A stretch of DNA of 64,000 nt from Ignavibacteriales bacterium (GTDB taxonomy: Bacteria; Bacteroidota; Ignavibacteria; UBA10030; SZUA-254). The notes below the pieces were generated by a model that worked only from the letters and a program-made list of their open reading frames with translations, was not told where the DNA came from and did not search any database. The stretch covers positions 62,001-126,000 of the forward strand of contig JACRFD010000074.1 of assembly GCA_016218025.1 (NCBI GenBank), read 5' to 3'. Numbering within the stretch: the stretch's first letter is position 1; the number at the start of each line of letters is the position of its first letter. A program made the position numbers and the translations under genes. Positions 7,262 through 17,508 of this stretch are shown in pieces.

Positions 7262-9115
7262 TTAGCAGCATCCATACGTCGGCGGCGTGAAATTTTTGTC
7301 GGAGGCGTATACAATCTCTCCGGCAACGCAGTATTCCTTCTTCACTAAAACTTTGTACCACTTCCTGAATGCTTCCACTAAAACAATCACAGCGCAAACC
7401 ATGATGATCGCCGTTAGAATCGAATTAATATATCCCTGCAACGCTGTCTGAGAATTTTTGGTAAGCGGCAAGAAATTATTGACGATATTCAGCCAACCTG
7501 CCGTTAGCGTAGTAACTGCAACAAATAACATCGGAACAACCGTTACCCAAACATAACGCACTTTGCCTGCATTTATGATTGCGCTTGTTGCAACCGAAAG
7601 CGCAACTGCGGCAAGCAACTGATTTGCCGTCCCAAACATGGGCCAGATAGTGCTGATGCTTCCAGTCCAAATGAAATAACCCCAAGTAAAAACCACCGCA
7701 AATGTTGAGAGAAGTGTACCCGGCAGCCAATCTGTTTTCTCGAACGGCTTCCACAATCTACCGCCAAACTCTTGAACTAGAAATCGGGCTACCCTTGTGC
7801 CAGTATCAATGGTTGTCAGAATGAACAATGCCTCGAACATAATTGCAAAGTGATACCAGTACGACATTAAACTGCGCATACCGGGGATGCCAGTAAAAAT
7901 CTGTGCAAACCCAACCGCCAACGATACTGCCCCGCCGGTTCTTCCCGCCAACGACTCGCCAACCTCTGCCGAAAGTTCTGCAAGATTCACCGTTGACATC
8001 CCAAGTGCCTGAAATTTTGCTGGAACTACATTGATGGCAAAATAATCACCTGGATGCAAAGAACAAGCGGCAATCAATGCTATTACTCCAACCAAACCCT
8101 CCATCAGCATTGCACCATACCCGATCATTCTAGCATCGGATTCTTTGCCGATCATCTTAGGTGTTGTACCGGAGGCAACAAGAGAATGAAAACCAGATAT
8201 CGCTCCGCACGCAATTGTGATAAACAAAAATGGAAACAGCTTGCCGGGAATAATCGGTCCGCCGCCGTTGGCAAATTCTGTAAGCGCGGGCATCTTGAGA
8301 TCGGGATGAACTATAATAACACCGATAACCAGAGCGGCAATTGTTCCAATCTTCATATACGAGCTTAAATAATCTCTGGGACAGAGAAGAAGCCATACAG
8401 GTAAAACCGAGGCAATAAATCCGTACACTGCCATTGAAATAATGATCCCTTCCCTCGACAAAGTAAAATACGGCGCGAGTGAAGAATGTGGAATAAAACT
8501 TCCGACTATCACCGCTGCAAACACTCCTATAACACCAATAATACTCGCCTCGGTAACTTTACCCGGCCTGATACGGTACATCCACAATCCGACGAACAAC
8601 GCGATTGGAATCGTCATTGCAATTGTAAAAGTCCCCCACGAACTATCGGCAAGTGCGTTAACTACTGTAAGACCAAGTCCAGCCAATGCTATGACAACAA
8701 TAATGAGGATGGCAATTGAGCCGATAATTCCCGCAAGCGGACTGATCTCGTGCCGGGCAATCTCTGCAAGCGATCTTCCTTTTCTGCGGATGGAAGCAAC
8801 AAGCGTTACAAAATCGTGCACAGCACCAGCCAGAACAACTCCGGCTAACAGCCACAGAAAACCGGGAAGATAACCAAACTGGGCGGCAAGCACCGGTCCA
8901 ATGAGTGGACCAGCACCGGAGATTGCTGCAAAGTGATGACCGAATAACACCCATTTATTTGTCGGGTGATAATTTTGTCCATCGTTTAAAGTGTGAGCCG
9001 GTGTAAGTCGACTATCGTCGAGTGCGATAACTTTCGCAGCGATGAATGCGCTGTAGTAACGGTACGCTATTGCCATTACACAGAGAGTTATTATGATTAG
9101 AGGTAAAGCGTTCAT
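7262..9115 (-). CDS. cstA: CstA-family transporter (carbon starvation protein A)
   Basis: 617 residues with many membrane spans. The N-terminus carries the family signatures [20 protein letters not shown] and [19 protein letters not shown]. The middle has [15 protein letters not shown], and the end is the typical PPTYGCC. CstA proteins import peptides or pyruvate when carbon is limiting; which substrate applies here cannot be read from sequence. It is a single-gene unit, with the TA pair ending 19 bases beyond its stop on the other strand. A short copy of its last codons lies at 6364-6400. Confidence 0.93.
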   Translation of the reverse strand: MNALPLIIITLCVMAIAYRYYSAFIAAKVIALDDSRLTPAHTLNDGQNYHPTNKWVLFGHHFAAISGAGPLIGPVLAAQFGYLPGFLWLLAGVVLAGAVHDFVTLVASIRRKGRSLAEIARHEISPLAGIIGSIAILIIVVIALAGLGLTVVNALADSSWGTFTIAMTIPIALFVGLWMYRIRPGKVTEASIIGVIGVFAAVIVGSFIPHSSLAPYFTLSREGIIISMAVYGFIASVLPVWLLLCPRDYLSSYMKIGTIAALVIGVIIVHPDLKMPALTEFANGGGPIIPGKLFPFLFITIACGAISGFHSLVASGTTPKMIGKESDARMIGYGAMLMEGLVGVIALIAACSLHPGDYFAINVVPAKFQALGMSTVNLAELSAEVGESLAGRTGGAVSLAVGFAQIFTGIPGMRSLMSYWYHFAIMFEALFILTTIDTGTRVARFLVQEFGGRLWKPFEKTDWLPGTLLSTFAVVFTWGYFIWTGSISTIWPMFGTANQLLAAVALSVATSAIINAGKVRYVWVTVVPMLFVAVTTLTAGWLNIVNNFLPLTKNSQTALQGYINSILTAIIMVCAVIVLVEAFRKWYKVLVKKEYCVAGEIVYASDKNFTPPTYGCC

Positions 9116-9250
9116 AAATAGATTTGAGAATTGCGATGTGAGATATATTCTAAATATTTTTTATTTTTTACTTTTTAATTTTGAATTGGTAAATGTCATT
9201 CGTTAATCGTCATTGGTGTTTTGGTGTTTTATTTTTTAATTTTTACATGA

Positions 9251-9604
9251 TTAAAATGCATCTGTTATGTGTCGTATTTCTGTTTTGGTATCTTGGTAAT
9301 CAATCGCAATAACATCGAACCTGCATTCTTTGTCATCAATATTGTTCTCGAATAAATAGCCGTTTGCGGTTGCCCTGATTTTTTCACGCTTGCGAGGTGT
9401 TACCGCATCTTCCGGCTCACCGAATTCTTTCGAGCGGCGTGCTTTCACTTCAACAAATACAAGAACATTGCCATCTTCTGCGATGATGTCTATCTCTCCA
9501 TGTTCAAACCTGTAATTACGCTGAAGGATACGATAACCTTTTTTCTCTAAATAATCAACAGCGAGATTTTCACCGATTGTTCCTTTTTTCGTCTTGCTAA
9601 GCAT
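9251..9604 (-). CDS. yraN: YraN/UPF0102 endonuclease-like protein
   Basis: 117 residues. GEIDIIAEDGNVLVFVEVKA carries the D...ExK core of the restriction-endonuclease-like fold (about residues 38-56). ENLAVDYLEKKGYRILQRNYR is the family N-terminus. The family is widespread next to rnhB and its function is not firmly known; a nuclease role is inferred from fold. Its start overlaps the rnhB stop by 8 bases, so translation is coupled. Confidence 0.9.
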   Translation of the reverse strand: MLSKTKKGTIGENLAVDYLEKKGYRILQRNYRFEHGEIDIIAEDGNVLVFVEVKARRSKEFGEPEDAVTPRKREKIRATANGYLFENNIDDKECRFDVIAIDYQDTKTEIRHITDAF

Positions 9605-10217
9605 TTTCTTCAGCCAATTTTATCGGCATTTTGAAACTCCTGCGATGGATTTCACACTGACCATATTTTCTTATTGCATCAAGATGAGCTTTCGTGCCGT
9701 ATCCTTTATGTTTGGCAAACCCATATTGAGGATATTGTTTATCATATTCCACCATCAGTCGATCACGTGTAACTTTTGCTACAATCGAGGCGGCGGCGAT
9801 TGAGAAGCACTTCGCGTCTCCATCGATAATCGTTGTGAATGGTATGTTTGCCCCAGAGAAGCGGGGACCATCAATCAATAAATGATCCGGTTGATTCGTT
9901 AGTTTGCCGATTGCCTCGTGCATCGAACGGAAAGTGGCGTTAAGAATATTTACTTCATCAATAATTGTATGGTCAACAATACCAACACCGATACTTATCG
10001 CCATCGCATTAATAACATCAAATAATCTTTCTCTTTCTTGAGCGGAAAGTTGTTTCGAATCGTTTACTCCATCAATCTTTATATCTGAAGGAAAGATCGC
10101 CGCCGCAGCAACCACAGGTCCGGCAAGCGGTCCCCTCCCCGCTTCATCAACACCGGCAATAAAACGCTTTCCATTATTCCAATATTCCATCTCGTAATCA
10201 AGACTAATCATACTCAA
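9597..10217 (-). CDS. rnhB: Ribonuclease HII
   Basis: 206 residues. GVDEAGRGPLAGPVVAAA (about 22-39) contains the first catalytic Asp-Glu pair. The family motifs SIAAASIVAKVTRDR and KHKGYGTKAH follow. It removes RNA from RNA-DNA hybrids and single ribonucleotides from DNA. It overlaps yraN and sits 42 bases after the outer membrane barrel gene, forming the end of the minus-strand run from cdsA. Confidence 0.95.
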   Translation of the reverse strand: MSMISLDYEMEYWNNGKRFIAGVDEAGRGPLAGPVVAAAAIFPSDIKIDGVNDSKQLSAQERERLFDVINAMAISIGVGIVDHTIIDEVNILNATFRSMHEAIGKLTNQPDHLLIDGPRFSGANIPFTTIIDGDAKCFSIAAASIVAKVTRDRLMVEYDKQYPQYGFAKHKGYGTKAHLDAIRKYGQCEIHRRSFKMPIKLAEENA

Positions 10218-10259
10218 TTCTCTATGCTCTATGCTCTATACTCTTTGCCCAATGCTATC

Positions 10260-12023
10260 TCAAAACTCATTTATCAATCCGATATGGATCTTACCCTGCA
10301 TAAACGAGTCGCCCCCGCCGAACGCAAAACTGAATCCTAAAAAACCTAAGACTGTTTGAAGTCGTGCACCAATTCCATATCCTATTTTCCATTTTTCTGT
10401 AAGAATATCAACAGAAATAAGTGCCGGACGATAATAATACCCGACGTCGGTAAATCCATACAAATACGATCGAAACCCGATTAAAAAACGATACTCAAAA
10501 TTTGACCATGCAACGCGTGATCCTAAAAATTCATTTTCACGATAACCCCGCAAACTATTTGTGCCTCCGAATCTGTATAAATCGGAAATTACAATATTAC
10601 CCGCAGTTACCGATTTACCGTGTAATGAAAACGATACAACCTGTGCAGGCAATGATTCGATGTACATCTCAAAATCAATCCCAACTCTTTGAACAGATTT
10701 TGATGAATGTTTATTGTCATTCATTCCGAATTCATAATTTGTTTTGTAAGTAACACCGGAGGTGGGAATATATCTGTCGTCGCGGGTATCATAATTGATG
10801 CTTAATCCCCCGAATATTGTTCTTACTTTTTGAATATTCACTGAATTTTCGGAGGGTATCACAAACTCTTGTTTTACTGACCCGCCCAGAGATATCGCAT
10901 CTGTAACGGTATATTCGGAATAAATCGCAATATCTCTTTTAACATATGTTGTATCTTCTTTCCTTTGATTATAACTTCCGCTCAAAGATAATGGGATTTT
11001 GAACAACCATGGTTCTGTATAATTCGCGCCAATTTCTTGAGTTGACTGAGATTCATGCTTCCAGGATAACCCCAGCTTCCTGCCGGTTCCGAATAAATTT
11101 CTCATCGCAATTGAAATAAATCCTGTTACAAATCCTTTGTTCTTGCCGCTCCCCGGATTGTATCCGATTATTCCATCAAAATTATTAGTTTTACCCTCAA
11201 TTAATTTAATAAAAATACCATGAGACGTATCTGATACAAATAATTTAGGTTCCTCTACCCGGTCGAATATATTTAATCTTTGAAGATTACCTTTAATGGT
11301 TCTGATTTTACTTGCACGAAACGGTTCATTCGGTTTTAATCTCATCTCTCGAACGATAACATCATCTTTTGTAAAAGTATTTCCCACAAGCCGGACTTGA
11401 TCTACCGTTACAAAATCACCTTCTTCAATTTCCAACTCAACCGACAATTTTGTTGAATCCGATTTTTGTTCCGGCACAATAGATTTGATATTTGCCTGAG
11501 CATACGGGTAACCTGATTCCTCATATATTCGAACAATCTTTTCTATTCCTTCTTCAAGAGATGACGGATCAAATATATTATTACTCAGATTTTGCAAAAT
11601 ATTTTTTAGTTGTTGAGTTTCAATATTATTATTCCCGGATATTAAGAAATCACCGAGTCGACATTGAACTCCCTCGTCAACATGTACAACCAGATCAATA
11701 TTATTTTCTTGAATTGCTTTAACTGAATCGACCCGGAGAGTAACATAATAGAATCCGCACTTATTATATAATTGAATAATCGAATCAAGTTTTGTTTTAA
11801 ACATGTTTTCAACATATTCAATTCCCACCGAAGATTTTATAGAGTTAAGTAGCACAGGCGACGAAATGAATTTATTCCCTGAGAACTCAACTGATCGGAG
11901 AATCGGCTGAGGTTGAGCGAAAAGATCAAACCGGTTAATAAGAACAAAAATAATAAAAACCGATTTCCAAAAAATTTTCAAGCCGCTAAAATTCAGCGCG
12001 GCCTTGTACGTCTTAAATCCCAT
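10260..12023 (-). CDS. BamA/TamA-family outer membrane protein
   Basis: 587 residues. A hydrophobic stretch near residues 17-36 ending in FAQPQP acts as signal peptide. It is followed by POTRA-type repeats (VEFSGNKFISSPVLLNSI, then LVGNTFTKDDVIVREMRLKP) and a C-terminal Omp85 beta-barrel with FGGTNSLRGYRENEFLG, the conserved RGY motif of strand/loop 6. Family members insert or export proteins across the outer membrane. The barrel is intact but the POTRA set is shorter than in canonical BamA, so it may be an accessory Omp85 protein. The start overlaps the upstream GWxTD gene by 31 bases; an internal TTG would remove the overlap. Confidence 0.85.
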   Translation of the reverse strand: MGFKTYKAALNFSGLKIFWKSVFIIFVLINRFDLFAQPQPILRSVEFSGNKFISSPVLLNSIKSSVGIEYVENMFKTKLDSIIQLYNKCGFYYVTLRVDSVKAIQENNIDLVVHVDEGVQCRLGDFLISGNNNIETQQLKNILQNLSNNIFDPSSLEEGIEKIVRIYEESGYPYAQANIKSIVPEQKSDSTKLSVELEIEEGDFVTVDQVRLVGNTFTKDDVIVREMRLKPNEPFRASKIRTIKGNLQRLNIFDRVEEPKLFVSDTSHGIFIKLIEGKTNNFDGIIGYNPGSGKNKGFVTGFISIAMRNLFGTGRKLGLSWKHESQSTQEIGANYTEPWLFKIPLSLSGSYNQRKEDTTYVKRDIAIYSEYTVTDAISLGGSVKQEFVIPSENSVNIQKVRTIFGGLSINYDTRDDRYIPTSGVTYKTNYEFGMNDNKHSSKSVQRVGIDFEMYIESLPAQVVSFSLHGKSVTAGNIVISDLYRFGGTNSLRGYRENEFLGSRVAWSNFEYRFLIGFRSYLYGFTDVGYYYRPALISVDILTEKWKIGYGIGARLQTVLGFLGFSFAFGGGDSFMQGKIHIGLINEF

Positions 12024-13297
12024 AACGGATTTTGCAAACGATAATCACCGAAACCGGTAACATCAACAAAAATAAATTCCCTACTGATATCGTAGTATGT
12101 CCATATCTCATAAGGTTTTGAATCGATATCGAATGGATGCCTCTCAATATTGCTGGGAGGACCAAAGATGATGTAAACCATTCCCATATCAGATTTCCAG
12201 CCTTCTGTATAATTCCCGAAATGCTTATTTGCATACGTCACGCGGGTATAATATTCTTCCATTAATTCATTGCGTTCGCTGTTTGGCGTTGGATCTTTTT
12301 TCTTCCAGAACTCCTGGAATAATGTTTTCTTTCTTTCTTTGGCGGCTTTCCGCATTTCTTCTATCAGATCTTTATCTGCGATATATTCAAGCTGGTCTAT
12401 TGCCAAATCCAGATCGGTGATCGATACCGGCATACCCCGCCATCTCACCATAAATAATCTGGATCGTTCCGCCGTTTGCTCACTTTTTGAACCATCAGGA
12501 TTAAGCTTTTCATATTTTGCCATGATTTTCAATTTATAATCACCGGCAACCAACTCTTTCGTTTTTATGATACCAATAATAGAATGTTTTTTTAAACCGA
12601 GTTTTTGTGTTGATGAATCAGTCTGAACCGTGTCTCCTTTCATATTAAAAACGGTTGAGAATATTTTAACTGAATCATTGCCAACGGTGTTATATGCTTC
12701 GTATAAAATATGAAACGTATCGCTGCCGCCGCCAACATTTCCGGCGATATTGGGAAAAACGGAAATCTTACCTGAATCAGATTCTATTCGGTCGGCAATA
12801 AGAATATCACTGAGCAGGAATGTTTCGTCGTCATATTTCGGCACGATTACTTTTCGCTTAATGCGGCTTGCCTGAACACTTTCTTTGTCTTTGACAAGAA
12901 CCGTTAAAAAGTAACTTCCCGGAGTAAGTAAAAATGACCTCTGATTCAAATTGCTCGTTACGGGTGAAACAGTGCTTGAATATTCCGACACTTCAATTTT
13001 TTCTGTCCACCATTTCTCGGTTACAAGAGTTTCTGTTGTATCGAAAATGTCTACCGTTACTTCATATTCGGATTGGAATACATCTCCCATTTTAATAAAT
13101 TGCATTGCCTCATAAGGCACCTCAACATAAACATCCAGTCTTGTTACTCCAGACTCAGTGGCTTTTAAAGTCAGAGCATCCATGAAAAATCTCGGAATCT
13201 CCAAAGGCTCCTGAGATCCCATTTCAGGCTGAGCTACTGAGAGTTGTACATTGATTAGTATAAAACAGATCAGGATAATAAAATAATTTGATTTCAT
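11993..13297 (-). CDS. GWxTD domain secreted protein
   Basis: 434 residues from the ATG at 13297, chosen because GGAG lies 10 bases upstream and MKSNYFIILICFILINVQLS is a clean signal peptide ending before QPEMG. The last 150 residues carry the GWxTD domain: KKRKTLFQEFWKKKDPTP, then RVTYANKHF, then the name motif as EGWKSDMGMVYIIFGPP. Here the motif is GWKSD, a conservative Thr to Ser change. The domain is common in Bacteroidota-type genomes and its function is unknown. Gene order next to an Omp85 protein suggests an envelope role. Confidence 0.85.
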   Translation of the reverse strand: MKSNYFIILICFILINVQLSVAQPEMGSQEPLEIPRFFMDALTLKATESGVTRLDVYVEVPYEAMQFIKMGDVFQSEYEVTVDIFDTTETLVTEKWWTEKIEVSEYSSTVSPVTSNLNQRSFLLTPGSYFLTVLVKDKESVQASRIKRKVIVPKYDDETFLLSDILIADRIESDSGKISVFPNIAGNVGGGSDTFHILYEAYNTVGNDSVKIFSTVFNMKGDTVQTDSSTQKLGLKKHSIIGIIKTKELVAGDYKLKIMAKYEKLNPDGSKSEQTAERSRLFMVRWRGMPVSITDLDLAIDQLEYIADKDLIEEMRKAAKERKKTLFQEFWKKKDPTPNSERNELMEEYYTRVTYANKHFGNYTEGWKSDMGMVYIIFGPPSNIERHPFDIDSKPYEIWTYYDISREFIFVDVTGFGDYRLQNPLWDLRRTRPR

Positions 13298-13323
13298 AAT
13301 AATAATCTCCAAACTATTAAAAT

Positions 13324-14616
13324 TCAAATGACGGAACCGAACAAATCGTAAGCATCGCAATCATCAATCAAAACATTGTAAAAATTCCCAGCATGAAATT
13401 TATCGGCAGCGTGTATTGTAACCTCGTTATCAACTTCCGGTGCATCAAATTCAGTTCTACCGATACCGCTTCCGCCGCTTTTTGAATCGATTAGTGTTTT
13501 AATACTTTTACCAACTAAAGATTTATTGCGTCGGTATGAAATATCTTTTTGAATTTCCATAATGGCATTAAATCGTTCCAATTTAACTGGTTCTGGGACC
13601 GGATCTCCAAGTTTGTTCGCAGAAGTATCCTCTTCCTGAGAATAAGTGAATACACCTAAGCGTTCAAACTTCATTTCTTTAACAAAATTTTCCAATTGCC
13701 TGAATTCACGTTTTCCCTCATTTGGATAACCGACGATGAAAGTTGTACGCAGAGCGATTCCCGGAACTTCAGCTCTGATTTTTTCGATCAACTTACTCAT
13801 CGATTTTGTATTGATGCCGCGTTTCATTGACTTTAATACAGGGTCAGCAATATGCTGCAGCGGTATGTCCAAATATTTGCAAACTTTCGGATTTTCCGAA
13901 ATAACTTTTAGAATATCGAGTGGAAAACCAGCCGGGAAAGCATACATCAATCTTATCCAATCGATTCCCTGTACATCGGAAAGTTTTTCCATCAGTGATG
14001 CAAGTTTGCGTTTTCCGTAAATATCTAAACCATAATATGTGCTGTCCTGTGCAACGATAATCAACTCCCTCACTCCTTGATCAGCCAATCTTTTTGTTTC
14101 ATCGACCAAGTGAGTTATTGGTTTACTCGTGTGCTTGCCACGAATCAACGGTATTGAACAAAAGGAGCAAGGACGATCGCATCCTTCAGATATTTTTAAA
14201 TATGCATAATGCTTTGGAGTTGTCAGTTTTCTTTCGCCGAGCAAATCAAATTTTGGGTGCGCACCTAAAGATGTTACAACATCGCTGATGCGATTTGCAC
14301 CGACATAATCGTCAACTTCTGGAATTTCTTTCTTAAGTGTCTCGGCATATCTTTCTGCCAAACAACCCATGACAATCAAATTTTTAATTCTGCCGGTTCT
14401 TTTTAGCTCTACGGCATGCATAATTGTATCGAGTGATTCTTTTTTTGCACTTTGAATGAAACCGCAGGTATTTATAATTGTTGAATCGCTTTCATCGGAA
14501 GAGTGCACCAATTCCAGGTTATTGGCTTCAAGTTGCCTCATGAGCTGCTCTGAATCAACAACATTTTTGGGACAACCCAAAGTAATAATACAAACTTTTT
14601 TATTTTTCTTTGACAC
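13324..14616 (-). CDS. rimO: Ribosomal protein S12 methylthiotransferase RimO
   Basis: 430 residues. The N-terminal UPF0004 domain begins VCIITLGCPKNVVDSE. The radical SAM cluster motif is CDRPCSFCSIPLIRG, and the C-terminal TRAM domain follows (about 360-430). RimO adds a methylthio group to an aspartate of ribosomal protein S12, using two iron-sulfur clusters. The GCPKN motif and VDSEQLM distinguish it from MiaB. Its ATG directly abuts the cdsA stop. Confidence 0.94.
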   Translation of the reverse strand: MSKKNKKVCIITLGCPKNVVDSEQLMRQLEANNLELVHSSDESDSTIINTCGFIQSAKKESLDTIMHAVELKRTGRIKNLIVMGCLAERYAETLKKEIPEVDDYVGANRISDVVTSLGAHPKFDLLGERKLTTPKHYAYLKISEGCDRPCSFCSIPLIRGKHTSKPITHLVDETKRLADQGVRELIIVAQDSTYYGLDIYGKRKLASLMEKLSDVQGIDWIRLMYAFPAGFPLDILKVISENPKVCKYLDIPLQHIADPVLKSMKRGINTKSMSKLIEKIRAEVPGIALRTTFIVGYPNEGKREFRQLENFVKEMKFERLGVFTYSQEEDTSANKLGDPVPEPVKLERFNAIMEIQKDISYRRNKSLVGKSIKTLIDSKSGGSGIGRTEFDAPEVDNEVTIHAADKFHAGNFYNVLIDDCDAYDLFGSVI

Positions 14617-15564
14617 TTAACTAAACAGAATATAATCAAGATAGAAATAAACTAACGGAGAAACGAATAACAAACTGTCGAAACGATCCAGAACGCCACC
14701 GTGTCCGGGCAACAACGATGATGAATCCTTAACACCTGCATCACGCTTAATTGCCGATTCGACAAGATCGCCGAACTGACCGAACACGCCAACGATCAAA
14801 CCGATAATTATTGCATCATTCAATGAAAGAAAATCAAGAACAAAATACTTTGCAGCTATTGGAGGTAAAAGAGCAAAAATAAATCCGGCAATTGCCCCTT
14901 CCCAGCTTTTATTCGGGCTGATACGCGGGAATAATTTATGCTTTCCAAATGCCCTGCCGAAATAATATGCAGAAGAATCGCAAATCCAGATAGATGATAA
15001 AATGGTGATAATTGTATAACCTCCCCATTTATACACAGTTGCTGCTATAGTCGGATCTGTATAAGCAATCTCAGTTGGGAAATACCTGCTCATCGGAAAA
15101 TCAAACGGAACAAACAGTTCTCGCAAACCGATAAGAGTTCCGAGGAATAATGAAATATAAAATAGTCCGAAAATTGAAGCGGAACTATTTTGAATTACCG
15201 ACCCACGGTTCCTAAACAACTCTGTTAACAAAACCACAACAACGAATATCAAAATAATCATGAACAAGAGCTGCGTTTGAGTTGGATAAGGAATTTGTAA
15301 TCCTGCCGAATGTGCGGCACTGACCACTAAGTTTCTGACCGGAACATAATAAAAAGATAAATTGATCAGGAATCCCGTTGCAATTCCTATAATGATAAGC
15401 GGGTTTGCCCCTTTTTTCTTAGTTAGTCCATAAAATTCATGAAGCGTTAATCCTGAAAGGATTGAAATGAAAATAAAAAAATATAATCCACCGGTAATTG
15501 AAATAAAAAGAATTATCGGAATTCCTACAACGGCAATCAAAACTCTTTGAAGATGGTTACTCAT
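14617..15564 (-). CDS. cdsA: Phosphatidate cytidylyltransferase
   Basis: 315 residues with about eight hydrophobic segments. The C-terminal signature is SPNKSWEGAIAGF followed by FGQFGDLVESAIKRDAGVKD and LPGHGGVLDRFDS, the CdsA hallmark. It makes CDP-diacylglycerol from CTP and phosphatidic acid in the inner membrane, the entry to phospholipid synthesis. It overlaps the CPBP protease gene by 8 bases upstream and abuts rimO downstream. Confidence 0.95.
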   Translation of the reverse strand: MSNHLQRVLIAVVGIPIILFISITGGLYFFIFISILSGLTLHEFYGLTKKKGANPLIIIGIATGFLINLSFYYVPVRNLVVSAAHSAGLQIPYPTQTQLLFMIILIFVVVVLLTELFRNRGSVIQNSSASIFGLFYISLFLGTLIGLRELFVPFDFPMSRYFPTEIAYTDPTIAATVYKWGGYTIITILSSIWICDSSAYYFGRAFGKHKLFPRISPNKSWEGAIAGFIFALLPPIAAKYFVLDFLSLNDAIIIGLIVGVFGQFGDLVESAIKRDAGVKDSSSLLPGHGGVLDRFDSLLFVSPLVYFYLDYILFS

Positions 15565-16543
15565 CTATACTCCGTGAATTATCTGATGGACTTGTTGTGG
15601 CTGGCTTTGCAGGAGTACTTTTTGCTGCAGTAATTTTGAACAGATATAAAACTGAAATAATAAATATCAACCCAAAAAACCAAAATACAAAGAGCAACAT
15701 ACCATTAGACATACTGCCTGCTTCACCAAAACCAACGTAATCATCATCAAGATGAAAATAAACGGCTAAACAGGCTAAAAAATTATTCACAAAATGTGCT
15801 ATCACTGAAGTCCATATACTGCCGGTGCGTGCTGTTAATATGCCCAAAAATATTCCTATTGCGATCAGCGGAATAAAGGAAAATGGATTAAAATGATATG
15901 CACCAAAAATTATTCCGGTAACAACCGCCGCCCGCATCGGATTGGTTGTTCTTTCAAAACTTCGTTGAATCAAACCACGGAACAGCAATTCTTCGGTTAA
16001 AGACGGTATAACCGCAATTATAATAACGACAAAAATTAATTCCAATGTTGTTGAAGATGAGAGAAGATATTTATAAAGTTCATCAAACATTTCTTTGAAT
16101 TGCTCCATCAATTGCCTGACCTCACGCGGAAAAGGGATTTTCTCCTGAAATGCAAGAAACACCTGCAGCACTTGTTCCAAAGAAATAACTGCTATAACAG
16201 ATACCAACACAGGTTTGATTGATGGTTTTGATAATCGAAGAAATATTTTCGGTTCAAATGTAGCGGCTCTGACCAAAAACATTGTTGGAATAAAAATAAA
16301 AACAATCTGTCCGATTCCCGTTATTAATCTATATCCTGTCAGATTTTCCTGTGTGGGCTTCATCCCAAAAAGTAATAACGACAACACACCGCCGATAATT
16401 TGGTAAAGCACAAATATTATCCCGAGCGATATAAATGCAAATAATATCGGGTGGATGCCGAGCCGCTCTACAAGTGGAACTGGTTTGAAAAAATAAGGTT
16501 CTTGATTTTCGCTCATAACCGGATGTTTATTTTCTTCTTGCAT
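15557..16543 (-). CDS. CPBP-family intramembrane metalloprotease
   Basis: 328 residues from the ATG at 16543, where TGATG couples it to the stop of the upstream gene. It is multi-spanning. The three CPBP (Abi/Rce1-type) motifs are present: EELLFRG (Glu184-Glu185, Arg189), FGAYHF, and HFVNN. Family members are glutamate-dependent membrane proteases or protein-maturation enzymes. Substrate unknown. The gene lies between a DHS-like gene and cdsA with overlaps on both sides. Confidence 0.88.
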   Translation of the reverse strand: MQEENKHPVMSENQEPYFFKPVPLVERLGIHPILFAFISLGIIFVLYQIIGGVLSLLLFGMKPTQENLTGYRLITGIGQIVFIFIPTMFLVRAATFEPKIFLRLSKPSIKPVLVSVIAVISLEQVLQVFLAFQEKIPFPREVRQLMEQFKEMFDELYKYLLSSSTTLELIFVVIIIAVIPSLTEELLFRGLIQRSFERTTNPMRAAVVTGIIFGAYHFNPFSFIPLIAIGIFLGILTARTGSIWTSVIAHFVNNFLACLAVYFHLDDDYVGFGEAGSMSNGMLLFVFWFFGLIFIISVLYLFKITAAKSTPAKPATTSPSDNSRSIDE

Positions 16544-17499
16544 CAACGTAATTTTAATTGATTTTTGATGAACGCGCATAGCAAAGGTATCATGATTTCA
16601 TGATGACCTGTAAACATATACCCATTGCCGGAATTTTTAGTCGGACGCTGCACAACATTAACTCTTGGTCTGTAATGCTGGATCATATCGAAATTAGCAG
16701 TTGTAAATCCAGAAGCGTTGGCACCAAGATTCCGTGCAACAGTAAGGGCTTTCAGGAAAACTTCAGGAAGTATTACGGCTGAGCCAAAATTCATTACAAC
16801 TCCACCTCTGTTTAATCCCTGAACTACTCCGCAAAATAATTTAAAATCACGGAAACTCATTTCGCCCGTGACAGATCCATTCATACTTGGCTGCTGGTGA
16901 ATAATATCGGTTCCTATACCGACATGCACTGTTACCGGAACATCATATTTAATACAATTTGCGAGAAGACTATTTTTTTTATTGGGAGAATTGAACAATG
17001 CATTTCCCAAAGCTTCGCCGAATCCGGCATTGCTCTTTTTCATTTCATCACGCAAAGTATGATTTATGTACTCGCCGGTTTCTTTTGACATTCCAAAGGT
17101 ACCATCCTGAATATTTTCTTCAACATCCTCAGATGTTTTACCCCACATTGCCAATTCCACATCATGAATTGCAGCGGCACCATTTATTGCAAGGGCGGTA
17201 ATAATTTTTCTTTCCATCAAATCAATTATTAAAGGAGATAAGCCCACCTTTATTACATGAGCTCCTGCCATTACGATAACCGGCAATTTCTTTTTACGCG
17301 ATTTAACTATATCATATACCAATGATCTCAAATCATCCGCAACAAGAAATTTTGGCAGCGAACTAACAAACATGGAAAACGAATCAACTGCAGGATCATA
17401 GACCGATGCAAGTCTCTCCAAGCTGACTTTATTTTTTCTTTTCTTCAGCGGGATGGTGCGTATTTTTTTCAAATCAACCGGAATAATTTTCTTATTCAT
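16543..17499 (-). CDS. Deoxyhypusine-synthase-like conserved protein
   Basis: 318 residues, cytosolic, no signal. Striking conserved-looking blocks are VIVMAGAHVIKVGLSPLI, NGAAAIHDVELAMWGKTSED and GTFGMSKETGEYIN. These recall the NAD-binding core of deoxyhypusine synthase, which makes the spermidine-derived modification of eIF5A. Bacteria lack eIF5A, so a different substrate is expected if the resemblance is real. I recall it as a conserved bacterial family and cannot confirm the name. The gene is coupled to the CPBP gene by TGATG and follows the DUF3108 gene by 9 bases. Confidence 0.5.
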   Translation of the reverse strand: MNKKIIPVDLKKIRTIPLKKRKNKVSLERLASVYDPAVDSFSMFVSSLPKFLVADDLRSLVYDIVKSRKKKLPVIVMAGAHVIKVGLSPLIIDLMERKIITALAINGAAAIHDVELAMWGKTSEDVEENIQDGTFGMSKETGEYINHTLRDEMKKSNAGFGEALGNALFNSPNKKNSLLANCIKYDVPVTVHVGIGTDIIHQQPSMNGSVTGEMSFRDFKLFCGVVQGLNRGGVVMNFGSAVILPEVFLKALTVARNLGANASGFTTANFDMIQHYRPRVNVVQRPTKNSGNGYMFTGHHEIMIPLLCAFIKNQLKLR

Positions 17500-17508
17500 G
17501 ACATTACC

